From NCBI GenBank assembly GCA_033002965.1, contig JAURVB010001694.1, forward strand, positions 1 to 64,000: DNA of 64,000 nucleotides. The letters run 5' to 3'. Of the stretch, positions 36,800-48,545 are shown in pieces. The position numbers and the translations under genes were made by a program. The notes under the pieces were generated by a model, which worked only from the letters and a program-made list of their open reading frames with translations, had not been told where the DNA came from and made no database searches. The stretch comes from Piper betle (Eukaryota; Streptophyta; Magnoliopsida; Piperales; Piperaceae). Every line of letters starts with the position of its first letter. The first letter of the stretch is position 1.

Positions 36800-37290
36800 T
36801 ATCTGAGATGTTTGCCAAGTGACTCCCATAAAGATGGTGCGCATGGTTACCATGGGTGTCCTATGTATACAACATGTTGTACCGTACCTAATTCAAGACA
36901 TCTTTGTTTCAAGCTTCATATGGGAAACCTCCTCCAATTTTGTCATATGTTCAGGGCACAACTCAATCACGGGAGGTGGAGACATGGTTAAGAGACAAGG
37001 ACAGATTGCTCATGGAAATTAAGTATCATTTGAAGCAAGCGTAGGAAACAATGAAGTTACAATATGATAAAACACACAAGGAATTAACTTTTGAAGAGGG
37101 TGATATAGTTAATATCAAGTTAAAACTGTTTGTACAACATTCGGTGTTGTCTTGCTTCCCACACAAGTTGTCTCCATGCTTTGCTGGCCCATTTCCTTTC
37201 ATAAGCATGGGTTGGGTGGCAAGTTTCAGTTATTACCTCCTAGTGGTTACGCCACCCGATGCACAGTACTGTGTCAGTTGATATCAGATA
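36800..37290 (+). pseudogene. Ty3/gypsy integrase C-terminal remnant
   Basis: With frame changes and stops the plus strand reads as the end of a gypsy integrase: a YNMLYRT...FQASYGKPPP block near 36870-36930, then LMEIKYHLKQA, MKLQYDKTHKELTFEEGDIV and KLSPCFAGPFPFI (37051-37210). These match the conserved tail of plant Ty3/gypsy polyproteins (Tekay/Del-like order). No LTRs, protease or reverse transcriptase were found beside it, so it is an isolated fossil. Confidence 0.75.
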
Positions 37291-38640
37291 TTAGTGTTGG
37301 TGGCGAATGGCAATCAGCAATCAGCTCGTCACTACACCTTGTTACGAACTGTGTGCTTTTGGAAAGCGGCGTGCAACCTTCGATTAAATGCCTAACCCGT
37401 CCCCAAGCCTTTTTCAATCAATTGCGGGCTATTTCGGCTTCCTTACCCATGAAAATCAGGTGTATGCCATTACACCTAGTTTGGCTGCCACTCCTAAGCG
37501 CTAGGAAAATTTTCCTTTGCTAGATAGGTAGAGGGGTGGTGTTGTGCTTGGGTGCATGTTGTACATGAGGTCCCAGTACCCAACGTCACACGCTCAAGCA
37601 TCGAGGTAAGCATGGGCTGGGCAACGAGTTTTGGTTATTAGTAATTATTTGATGAACTTGTTTGCATGTTTTGAATGTGGATGAGTGCTAGCAAGTCACT
37701 TTTGACTATTAATTGATTAGTAAATAATGGAATTGAGAATTGGGAGCCCTAATGTAACACTTACCAAAGCATTGGTGTTAATTCTTGAATTTAATTAGCA
37801 TTGTTTAATTACTCATGAATTGGTTTTAGATGATATTAATCTAAATATCATAAGTGTGATTATGATTTAGTTGGTTGTTATGTTAAATGTTGGTTGATTG
37901 ATTCATGTTTTAATAATGACAAATGCTTCTAATTGGACATTTTCATGTGCCTAGTTTGTTTTTTTCATGCATTCATTCACAACATTCACGTATCGTATAG
38001 TTAGCATGGGCGTTAGCAATTAGTTATGACGTGTAGGTACGGAGTAGGAGCTCGCCGCCTAAGCACATGGCCTCGCTTCGATCTTCTACCTTGTTTGTTT
38101 AGGACTCACCCCTATTTTATCGCTCAATTTTGTGTGATTTGATTTATTAATTATAAGACGAATTAAGTTGTATTTTATTGGATCTCACTTAACTCGGATC
38201 ATTTAATTGGATAGTCTATCAATTTTATAACCCTCGAGGATGAGATCCCTCAACTCTAATTTCGAAAACAAGATTCACCACAATTTGCTTTTTGGCTTAT
38301 TTTATAAACCCCTTCCTAAGCCTATATATAATTTTATCGAGTTTTTAGTGAGACAAGAGTTTTTACTGGAAAGGTCATCCCATCACTCGTAAGGGATTGG
38401 GGAACAACAAAACTTCATTAATCTCTCTGGGCCTCATATTCATATTCATAAAATTGTTTTTCGCTTGAGCTCACTCGAATCGATGCGAGACGGCCCGAAC
38501 TAGAAAAACTAAAATCGAGTAAAACACTAACCTAAAAATGGGTTTTACATATGAATCTTTTAACATCATTTAGCTTTTAGCAACTCAGATAACCTTTCAT
38601 TGACATACTTATGTGAGTAATAGCAATCGAATCTAGCCAC
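37291..38640. other. Decayed LTR-like sequence
   Basis: The part about 38095-38275 shares word order with about 10085-10290 (TTTTATTGGATCTCAC, GATCCCTCAACTCTAATTTCGAAAACAAGA), which suggests a common LTR family. The position after the gypsy integrase fragment would fit its 3' LTR, but the ends are not identifiable. No gene seen. Confidence 0.45.
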
Positions 38641-38643
38641 TAA

Positions 38644-38871
38644 GTGTGTATTGACACTGAAACTAAATTAACCTCAGAACAAACTAAATTAAGAAATGGG
38701 CGTACTCTTAGCATGAATAGTACTGTTGAGAGACAAAATGCAAAATTGAAAGGCATGGTGAGAAGTATGATTGCTTATACTACTTTACCTAATTCACTCT
38801 GGGGTGAGGCGCTAAAGGCAACAACATATCTTCTTAATAAAATAAACCAATTAAAGAATATAAAAAAATAA
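38644..38871 (+). pseudogene. Ty1/copia integrase fragment
   Basis: A 75-codon frame contains STVERQNAKLKGMVRSMI and LPNSLWGEALKATTYLLNKI, the end of the copia integrase core (the NG-AERxNRTL and LWGEA region). Upstream and downstream pol is missing. Confidence 0.8.
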
Positions 38872-39104
38872 GGACAAGAAATTGAACATCAAAGGATTTT
38901 TAATGATGCTTTGAACTCGTACCCCCTCTTCTACACTATTGTATCCTATGGTGGGGTAGGTCTTTGTTACTTATGGCTGAACTTTGAGTGTTACGATGAG
39001 TTTGAGAAGGTTACTATAGCCACTGAGTTTCTTAAAGAAATTAAAAAACGTTTTGTAAAAAATGATAATGTTGAAACAAGTATTCTTTTTATCGAACTTG
39101 ATTT

Positions 39105-39345
39105 TAATGAAGTTTAAAGGCAAAATAAGCATAATAGAGTACGTCTTAGAGATGTTAAATCTTGCTTCAAAACTAAAAGCACTAAATTTAAAGTTATCTG
39201 AGGATTTGCTCGTGCATTGAGTTTTAATTTCTCTTCCGACACAATTTAGTCTATTCAAGGTCAGTTACAACTTCCAAAGGGACAAATATATTCTTAATAA
39301 GCTTATTTCTTATTGTGTTCAAGAAGAAAAAAGGTTGAAGCAAAA
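39105..39345 (+). pseudogene. Ty1/copia gag fragment
   Basis: Read across one stop near 39219, the frame gives IIEYVLEMLNLASKLKALNL, SEDLLVH, LISLPTQFSLFKVSYNFQ and CVQEEKRLKQ, the UBN2-type gag region of copia elements. It lies after an integrase fragment, the reverse of the normal order, so two different insertions or a rearrangement must be involved. Confidence 0.75.
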
Positions 39346-40300
39346 ATAGGTTAAAAGTACTCACTTGGCTAGTACCTATTAGGACAAAAATAAGAAAAAA
39401 AAGGGCTAAGGAAACTAATAATGGTTCTCACAAGCAACATCAAAAGAAAGAAAATCAGGCACAACTCGACCAAACCCAAAATAAAAAAGTAGGGCACGAA
39501 GCGTCCAATGGGGGTATTAAAGTTGAAGGATGCTAAGGCTGGAGAACCACATACTACCATACACTAATTATGGCGAGAAGGGTTAAACCCCACCAACCTG
39601 TTTTGGGTAACGATGGGGGAGAAGAAGAAAAGGGTCAGGGATAGTTTTGAAAATAAAACTTGACCTCGCTCTCAGACTCGAGTTAATAATAATAAATAAA
39701 TTCTAAAAAAATATAAACTAAATTTGATAAAATACTCTAAAATAAATAAGTTCAATAAAATAAAATAACATGTTTTAAACCTACTAACCTACCCAAAATC
39801 CTCTCTAACACAAGACATGGTAAACGATCTAATTCTAATTTTTTACGATCTAACTGCATGAAATAAAAAAAATCTAGCATAATATCATATAATCTGATAA
39901 CTCATTTTCCTATTACGTTACTGATATTATCATTATATATTCAGGTATATTTGACCCTCATTGCTCATAACACACAACTGGCCACAGTTCAGCACACATA
40001 TTCTAAAATTAATTCGATTCGGACCAACAGCTGAACCGATTGGTTCATTAGTATAAAATCCTACTCAAGTTATAGGTTTTACATCATGTCTCCTCAAAAT
40101 CCTTTTCAAGATAAACATGTGAAAAATATTATGTATATCTGCATTTGACGTTAATTAAACTTCAAACACAATATAACCAATTATCTGTATGAAAGGATAT
40201 GGGCCAACAAAGCAACATATTTCTCATTAATCATCTTGACACAAAAAGGTTACTACCCAAAACCAAGACAAATAAAAAGAAAGAACCAAGGCTCACCAGG

Positions 40301-40312
40301 CCCTGATACCAC
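40301..40312 (-). other. Possible LTR-element primer binding site
   Basis: The minus strand reads TGGTATCAGGGC, one base from the initiator-Met primer site, preceded on that strand by an LTR-like end CCCAACA plus AG. No partner LTR was found, so this marks an otherwise unrecognisable retroelement. Confidence 0.5.
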
Positions 40313-40658
40313 TTGTTGGGAAATAGACGCTCTAGCAGAAACAACCCAGAAAATATTTTCGAGGGCATATGTTATTATTTATTTATATTTAATTATGTAT
40401 TTGTGTATTATATAACTATGATGTTATTATTACTCATGATTAATGAGTATTAACTAATTATTTGTTTATTTATTTATAGAATTATTAATTATTTAATTAT
40501 TTATATGTTATTTTTTCAGGGTTTTACAGTTTTAAGGAGAACAACCCAACTCGAATTAAAGTCACGTTATGAATATGGAAGAGTCTAGCTTTAGTTCAAA
40601 TAATAAAAGATTTCAATGCTCGTTGTGTGGTGCTAAAGGCAGACTAAGATACAATGGA

Positions 40659-40750
40659 AGAAGATAAATTCTTGTTATACTATATCAGGAATGATAGAGT
40701 GAAAAGAAGATAAATTCTTGTTAAACTATATCAGGAATAATAAAGTGAAA
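40659..40750. repeat. Two-copy 46-bp direct repeat
   Basis: AGAAGATAAATTCTTGTTA followed by ACTATATCAGGAAT begins at 40659 and again at 40705, with three or four differences. Confidence 0.85.
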
Positions 40751-41480
40751 ATCCCAAAACCCCGTCATCTTGTCATTTTCTTCTCATCTCCTTCTCTTCT
40801 TTCCCCCTTATTCTTTTTATCTTTACCCTTTCCAACATCCCTTTTTCTTTCCTCTACCTACCCTATAATAATCTAAAAGAGAAAACTTACTTATGAATGC
40901 CATAATAATGACATTCGGTCAAATAATATTTATGGGATCTCCTGGAGATTGATTGGGGATGAACCTATTAGCAATTCTAGATCTTTTGCTATCCCTACTC
41001 ACAGATCGGTCACGAATATTACCTATACGAGCCAACTGACTTTGAATCTCCCTGAACAAATTCTCCAGCTTTTCATGGTCTAGCTTGCAAGTGCACAACG
41101 CAAAGGCATTGCCACAACGCGTTTCCCCATTCATGTCTCAGAAAGAATGTGCCCTTGCTTCCAAATACCTTTTATTCGGTCCTCCATGGCCATGCATACT
41201 TTAATTAGTATCAAATGAAATGGTGGTTTTATTTTGAAGCACGGGTGGTACTAAATCCGTCCACCAAAAAACTTGCAAAAAGAAAAACTGGGGGGAATGA
41301 AAGGTGAAGGGTTAGCAGACTGACGAAGGCCAAAGAATTGCTAGAAAAATTTCATGTTGTATCGTTCTCTCACAAATAGAACAATTAATTTTTCTCTCAC
41401 ACAAAACAGTCAGTAAATCGCATGAATCTAAAACTCAGATCCACACATACGGCGTTGAAGTTTCTTTTCCAAAAGTCCTT

Positions 41481-44400
41481 TTACCTGGTTACATATTCAA
41501 TTTGTGCATGTTCTCTCAACCATTCAAGCACTTTTGCCCCTTCCAAGATTTCTTGAACCTTCACAAACAAGAATGAATCAGCACATCAAGCACAAGCAAG
41601 AAAGAGCATACCAATAGGCAAGTATATGGACGGCTAACCACACAAATGAACATGTTAGTGTCATGTATAACTTGCATTCGTTGAGACCAGAATAATTATT
41701 TCAACAGAAAAGCACAGGAAGTTACAGGAAACACTCGTACATACCCGCTGTTTGACACGCTCCTCATCATATTCTTGGTTATTTCGTTTAAACTCATCAA
41801 TGGAGTTCTCGACCTCTTTGACTAGCACTTCTGTAGAATACTGAAAAAATATAATATATGTTGGTCACAGACTGAGAACACACACTCAACAATTAAATAG
41901 ATTGCATCAAATATTATGTAATCATTGACAAAAGGTAAGTCACCTCTGTCCATTTGAAAGTAGCATATTAGTGTTAGCAGATATGGGTAAGCATTAAAAT
42001 ACAGTAGCATATGAGGATTTAGTTGCAGAGTACATGGGGTCTTTTACGGGTTTTGTTTCTACTCAACCAATGCCTACTTACCAAGACCACTGAATTTCTG
42101 TCATGCGATTATAGAAATGCTCCAAGTACAAATGGAGTATGCCAAATTTTAGTATAATTCTGAATTCCCCTATTCAATCACCAAGAGCAAAGATTTGCTT
42201 GGCGTATAAAATAGCCAGTTATTTGGACAACAGTGGAGACGACCAGACCACAACTTTTTCTAAGCGCCAACCAAATAATGAAATCAGCTAATATACCTGT
42301 AACTTTTCACATTTGAATATCTCAGCAACAGCAAGCATTTGTTTGATAATCTTGGTAATATTCCCTCTTTGATGATCCAAATATTGATTGACGGATTTCT
42401 GCTTTGAAAGAGAAGCCAGCTGCTCCTCATTAAGCTTTGTGCTTGCCTATGGAAATAGATTTAGATATGAACTTAGAAGAACAGAAGAGGAAGTGTGGTA
42501 CCAAATTGAAATACTACCTGAAGTTCTAGAAGTTTGGCTCCATAAAGTTGCCTTCCTTGCTCCTCAAACAAAGACTGAGGAATGTCAACTTCAATCATCT
42601 GAATTATTAAATTACAGAGTGATGTAAAGAACAAGTCAGCATCAAAATAATGTTGATGCCTTGGCTAAATGGTACCAAAGTTGAGTACCGGAGGAAAGTA
42701 GCATTATCAGAAAGTATATATGAAAAACCAAATCAAGAAAATAAATTCATTAATGACGACAAAAAATTAACCAAGTATTAACCACCTTAAGTGCCAAGAA
42801 TGTCATCAACTATACAATCAAAATTTCAGGGGGATGGGGCTCCAACTACCATCTAATGAGAAAAACAGTGTACATTTCACCCAATATCATTGATCACAAG
42901 GACATTGCACTTAGCCCATGTAGCAAAATTAGTTGTACATAGAAGATATCTCGCCATCCAAATGGCCTCTTACACATTGACTTTGCAAAATTGTCACAGT
43001 CTGTTTAACACACAAAAAGAACTTATCTTATATACAACCAAGCTTTAGAAAGAGATGTCTAAAAGGTCCATGTGCCTCTCAAATCCAGTAAGAAGATCAA
43101 CATCTTACTAAATCTCAAATTCATTGAGACAAATCAATGGAAATCAAGTAAAAGCGAAAGGACTACAAAAAATGAGAGTAATATTTTTCTTTCAAAGAAA
43201 ATGAGAGTTATATCTGATTAAATATTAGGAGACCCATTCAGAGTCAAGAGATGCTCACATGAACAGATGGTACCACTGTCATTATGATATTATCAGCATA
43301 GTTTCATGCCATTAAATGAATTTTGTTATTGAGAAAAAAAAATTGAAACATCATTTTTATATAGACTCACATGAATAGTACAATGGAACACCAAGTTAAG
43401 AAATCAATACCTTGCATAGCTGGTCCAATATTGCATTATCTGTTGCTTCTTCTTTTGCCGCCTGTTCAAGGTATTTACATCTTTCCAGAATGGCTTCTCT
43501 AACCTTTATGCAATTTGAATAAAAAAAGTAAATTCAGCAAAGAATGTTTGTTTGTGTAAAATATAAGGGTTCTGTGAGTGTGGATATGTGTACATATGTG
43601 TGTAAGAGTGAGATAGCATTTGCAGAACTGAGACCTCATTCAAGGTCTTGCACCCTGGAAGAATTTTATCAGCAAGAGAGTCGTCCAGATCTGGCAAATC
43701 TCTATAAAACAGTTCTTTGCATTCAACCTTGGACAAGGAAATGCAAAATTAGTTAATTTACCAATTCAAGAGTTGCTGTGACTCCACTATAATTGCTACT
43801 GCTAGAAACAAAGCATTTGATTATACCAATCACACATTCTCAATTAATATATAAAAATTGAAAGAAATACAGTCAATTAATCTAACTGCAATGTCGAATC
43901 TACTACTCAACTGTACCTACTAAATCCAAGAAATTCCACACGTTGAAATAGCAAGTATATAGAGGAGGAAATCCGTAAAGGAAAAAGTGAACAATATCTG
44001 GAAAGAGTTGAAAATAACTTACTGTGAACTGAGCATGTACTCCACGGAGATTATCTTGTTTCCATGATTCTGGAAATACAAGAGGGAATGACTTTGTTTC
44101 ACCTTGCTGAATTCCAATAATAGCATCAAGGAAACCAGGAATTAGATTATCCCCCTCTTCAGTATCAAAATGAAAACCTGTGGCCAATGCAATTCTTTTT
44201 CCAATACGTGAATAGTGCTCAACATTGCTTAAAGGGAAAAACTCATCAAACTTTCCAGACTTATGTTTATATAATAGTCTATAAATCTATGATAAATCAC
44301 TTGGCATTGTATCAATTAATTGAAAGTAACCACACAAACCAATTTTCACCAAGAACAAAAATATGTGCAGTATTAGGAATAAAAATGTTTAAAAAAGGTA

Positions 44401-46453
44401 TAAAGATTAAACCTTTAATTATTTCTAAAAATAGAAGAAAAAAATTAACATGCTTTTTTTTTAAAGTTTTCGACATTCTTTCTGTTTTTTTTAAGGTACA
44501 CTCACACATGTGTGCGTGCACACACACATGAAATTTATGTATACCAATATTGAGATGTAAAGGGATGGAAAAAGTACCTTTCATCCGCTTATGCATTTTT
44601 CAAAAAAATCATACATGCCACAGAATATCAATAACAATTAATATCAGTGAGGACCAAGACAATGAGGTACTCAATGGACAATCGTATGAGGAATGAGGCT
44701 AACCTTTAGTGTCCGCAGATGGTATTTTGTCTCCAGTTGAATTATCTTCGTTAATAGTAGTTGCAAAAATATCAAGAACAACAACATCACCAATCTGTAA
44801 GCCTCTATCAGTTACAATTTTCATGGCACCTAAAGATTTGAGACGGCGTTTCAGCTCTATTTCAGATGCTTTTTCAGCAGTGACTTCACGGTCCATCTCA
44901 ACAACAACCTTCAGCTTCTTGTATGCATCTTCAGTTGCCCATTTAATTTCAGGAACCACATCAACAACAATATCGTAGCTGGTAAGACAACAAAACAAAA
45001 TGAGAAAAAGGCAGCTAAAAAATTAAAAGCTGTACTATCGGCTACATTTAAAACCATTAATTATTTGTTTAAAAGAGCATGTGGTTGTTTACCAGAGGAA
45101 GTCTTGAGGTGAAAAGGTTTCATCCATCTCAGAAAATTTGGTCTTTATACGCATAGAATCATTCAAAGCCTTGCCTGTAACCTTAGGGAATGAAACTTGT
45201 CAAAAGAGTTGGCCCTAGAAGATGATATATAAGTTATGAATAAAAGGAGACATACCTACTAATAACTGACAAGGAAAAAAATATTTGAAAAGATTTTACC
45301 CAGTTTTAGTAATAATAAAACTATGCCTATTTAAGTATAAATTGTGTTCTATCCAATTGATTAGATATTTGGGAGCAGGTGTAAACTGTTTTCACTAATG
45401 TGAATATATAGCATTATTTTGATTACATACAGAGTGCAATGCTTTTCTAACAGAAGCACATCGCAATGAAGGATTCTATTTTCAATGTTAGGTTGACATA
45501 CCAATGCCATAGCATGAGGAAGAGTTCTCTTCAAGATGGACTCAATGGTAGCCCGCTGTACATGTTGTTTCCCAACATAATTCACAAGAATGTTATCTGG
45601 AATTGTCTTTCCCGGCCGGAATCCAGGGACCTGTTGTCCAGAATCTCCAAAGGTAACCAAATGTAGCAAATATCAACTGGCCAATGGAAAAAAATATAAA
45701 AAAATCCTTCTTGAAATACAAATGGTTACCTTGATCTGTTTAGAAAATTCTCTTAAGACTCTTCTATAACAATCCTGGCACACTAGAGGCGGAACCTCAA
45801 CAGCCAACTTCACCTACAAAAAGCTCGAAACCAACGAAAGAAAATGGTTATATTGAATATATTTTCGATAAAAAGTCACAATGAGTTAATGTTCTACCTT
45901 CAATTTGGAGCATAAAAAAAATCATGATTACCCTCAAGTTGTGTCTCCCATATGAAAAAAAAACATATTTATTCATGTTCTACTGGGAGGGAAACATTAT
46001 GCTTTTAAACATGAAACGTATTGAATTGAAGATGTAATAAATTTTTCTTTGGAATTCGGGTACCATCTATAATTTTCATGTATACAAAATTTTCATGCAA
46101 CTAATTACTCATTAACATGACAACATCCAATAACCACATCAAAACAACCACATTTGGCCGGAGATACTCACTCTGGAGCCCGGCTCAGGCGTCTCGGTGA
46201 CATTGAGGTCGGCGGGGAGGGGGTCGAGCTTCACCTCCTCTTCGTCCGCAGCAGCGACTCCCGAGGCGGCGGCGGCGGGAAGAGGAGAGCTCCGCTGCTG
46301 TTGTTGCCGGCGGCGAGAAGAGCACTGGAGACGGATGGGGAGGGAAGAGGGGGCAAGGCAAGGGAGGGAGGCGGGGCGTGTGGTGGCGGTGGAGCTGAGG
46401 TTGGAAGTGGGAAGGAGGAGGTTGGGGTGGCCGGTGAAGCTCCGGACCTCCAT
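41481..46453 (-). CDS. TIG: Plastid trigger factor-like peptidyl-prolyl isomerase/chaperone
   Basis: Twelve exons on the minus strand join in frame to 534 aa: 46453-46172, 45813-45730, 45630-45502, 45181-45093, 44978-44704, 44177-44023, 43727-43635, 43503-43411, 42598-42518, 42446-42297, 41840-41745, 41558-41481. Trigger factor is the ribosome-associated folding helper of bacteria and chloroplasts. The first ~70 residues are a Ser/Arg-rich, acid-poor transit peptide (ending near RSSPLPAAAASG). The ribosome-binding domain follows, with the signature VPGFRPGKTIPDNIL. The FKBP-type middle domain is DRGLQIGDVVVLDIFA, PGFLDAIIGIQQGETKSF, and the C-terminal chaperone arm includes DIPQSLFEEQGRQL. 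All splice sites are GT-AG and no frame breaks were found. Part of exon 4, exons 5 and 6 and their introns are duplicated at 54.7-56.1 kb. Confidence 0.94.
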
Positions 46454-47602
46454 TGCTGCCAGCTTCCTCTCTTTCTTGGAGGGAAGAGAGCTCAGATATC
46501 AGTTGACGATATTTGATAAGGGAATAATATTAGACCTTTTTACACCGTTGGTTAATAGGGCTCCACTTGATCAACGGTTCTAAATCTACCGTAGATTTCA
46601 AGTGGATCTGACCGCAGGTGATTCTTATGAAAATATCTAACGTAAGAGTGTTAGGGCCGGAGAGATATTTACCATTATTATTGATTTATTATTCACTTTC
46701 GAGAGTTTTGACCAACCACAAATAATTAATAAAATTTTATTTGAATCACATAATATTTTGATCATACAATTTTTTTGCCAAAATCACAAACTAATGTGAT
46801 TTGTATAATATATTTATGTTAAATTAACTAATTGGTAAAACGATATAACAATATAAAATTTTAATCAAATATGAATACTACTTTTTATTTACAAAGATCA
46901 ATATAACTAAATTTTTGCTTTAAAAAATAAACAATTACACTTACTAAAATGATAATTTGATAAAATACTGATAAAAGCTCCTGCATTACCCCTCCAAAGT
47001 AAAAAAATAGTGTGTTTAAATTATCATTTTTTAAATGGAAAAAATAATTAATTTAATTTAAATAGTCTAGTAAACTAGCCAACTATTTTATCCCTAGCCA
47101 AGATAGGAGCCAATGGGTGTTAACACCTTAATCAAACTTAAATTGCTTCTATGTTTGACTTTGTTTAATTTGAACATAAATCTAATTCGAGTTGAATCCG
47201 GCTAATAAGAGTGGTCCTTCATTTGGAACTTTATAATAATATTTTGAAATTTATGCATGTTCTTTATATAAAATACGAAAAATAAACAAAATTTATATAT
47301 AATGTTATTGTGCAAAAAGAAAATTATTTAACAAACAATTTATATAAGATTGAATTATTTAATCATTCAAAATTAAATTTATTTTAAACTACAGAAAAAA
47401 AATTTTAAAATGAATAAATAAGGTTTAGTCTTGTTTGAGTTTGATTTAAAATCTTATTAAACTCGGAGACAAGCAGGTTGCCTTAAATAAGGTTCAACAT
47501 TGTTCGAGTTTGATGATAATTAAACTCAACTCAAATCCTATTAAGTTCTGTTCACAATCAATCTCTTGATTAGACTCCGCCGATTCGTGTGTTTATATTT
47601 TC

Positions 47603-47608
47603 CACGTG
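47603..47608. promoter_or_regulatory. G-box in former MES promoter
   Basis: CACGTG within the palindrome CCACGTGG, a bZIP/bHLH binding core, now about 5.6 kb from the MES start because of the copia insertion (about 340 bp before it). Confidence 0.45.
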
Positions 47609-47762
47609 GATATTGACTTTTGCTTGTTCATATTTATTAAAAGAGATTGACGAAACAAATATAAATATAAATACAAATATAGACAAAACATTGCTTGGAA
47701 ATGTCCAGTCATCGATGGAGTCGTTGGCCGGCGCTTTGTGCTCGCTAAATATGCCCACTTTT

Positions 47763-47768
47763 CACGTG
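47763..47768. promoter_or_regulatory. Second G-box in former MES promoter
   Basis: CACGTG within TCACGTGA, 130 bp before the copia insertion point. Functional role inferred only. Confidence 0.4.
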
Positions 47769-47897
47769 AGAGAATCCAACATGTGGTTGTAAATGAGCGA
47801 TGCAGGTCAAGACAACGTCGACCACTGCTACGCCGCTCATAAGATAAGGTCGCTTGGCCATTACCCACAACATCAATGATTGCCGGCTACTAGATAT

Positions 47898-48499
47898 TGT
47901 TGGCGTGCCAGCCCAATTGGTGGGCCTGGGCTTTAGTGGGTTGTAAGCCCACTAATTAATCATTAGGGTTTGCTTTTAAAGAGAAGCAAGCATCAAGAAA
48001 ATGTGAGGAGGCAGCAAACGTCAAGAGAAAGAGAGAGAGGCGGCAAGAGAAAGAGAGAGAGAAGGATGGTTTTGGGTGAGTAAATCAAGTCTGTTGTGGA
48101 TGAAACTTCAGATGTTGGTTCATAGCGACGTGCTCATCGTTTCTACCGGTACCGTTTTCTCTGTTCGTCGTCTCTAGATATCCATTCAGGTATTTCCACC
48201 TTTTTTGGTGAGAGTTATTATTCTCTTGTATCCACCTAGCCTGTTAGGTGATGATTGAGACTTGTTGCTGATACCCATTATTATTATTTGTGATAATGGA
48301 AGTTTAAGCGGCCTGATCGGGTCCCGTGGTTTTTTACCCATTTGGGTTTTCCACGCTAAAAATCTTGCATGTCGTTTTTCGTTTGATTGTTTGTTTACTA
48401 TCGTTCTTGTAATTGTGTTTGGATATCTGTTTGGTTTGGACTTGGTGCTAAATTCAGATAAAAAAGTCGCATTCCGCTTTGGTGGCTTTTTTATCTACA
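47898..48499 (+). repeat. 5' LTR of the young copia element
   Basis: Starts TGTTGGCGTGCC, ends TATCTACA; contains GA-rich AGAGAAAGAGAGAGA repeats near 48020-48060. Confidence 0.97.
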
Positions 48500-48502
48500 A
48501 AG

Positions 48503-48514
48503 TGGTATCAGAGC
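48503..48514 (+). other. Primer binding site, young copia
   Basis: TGGTATCAGAGC, complementary to the 3' end of initiator tRNA-Met, three bases after the 5' LTR. Confidence 0.95.
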
Positions 48515-48545
48515 CAGGTTGTAGTCCTTGTGCCTAGTTCAAATC

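Larger units (their letters stand above)
39346..41480. other. Spacer with retroelement debris
   Basis: A probable gag tail (Lys/Gln-rich) continues to about 39540. A primer-binding-site-like sequence lies near 40301-40312 and a two-copy direct repeat at 40659-40750. AT-rich sequence fills the rest. The last few hundred bases are the 3' side of the trigger-factor gene. Confidence 0.5.
46454..47897. other. Trigger-factor promoter side and former MES promoter
   Basis: The left part is the trigger-factor 5' side; the middle (46700-47560) is AT-rich without features. The right part (about 47580-47897) has two G-boxes and ends at the copia insertion. Because the element interrupts a once continuous CTACTAGATATAAACATCC, this right part was the original upstream region of the MES esterase gene. 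Confidence 0.6.

Noticed and set aside
40919..41134. 71-codon minus-strand ORF near the trigger-factor 3' end
   Set aside because: Charged but unrecognised, no splice connection to the trigger-factor gene, which ends cleanly at 41481.
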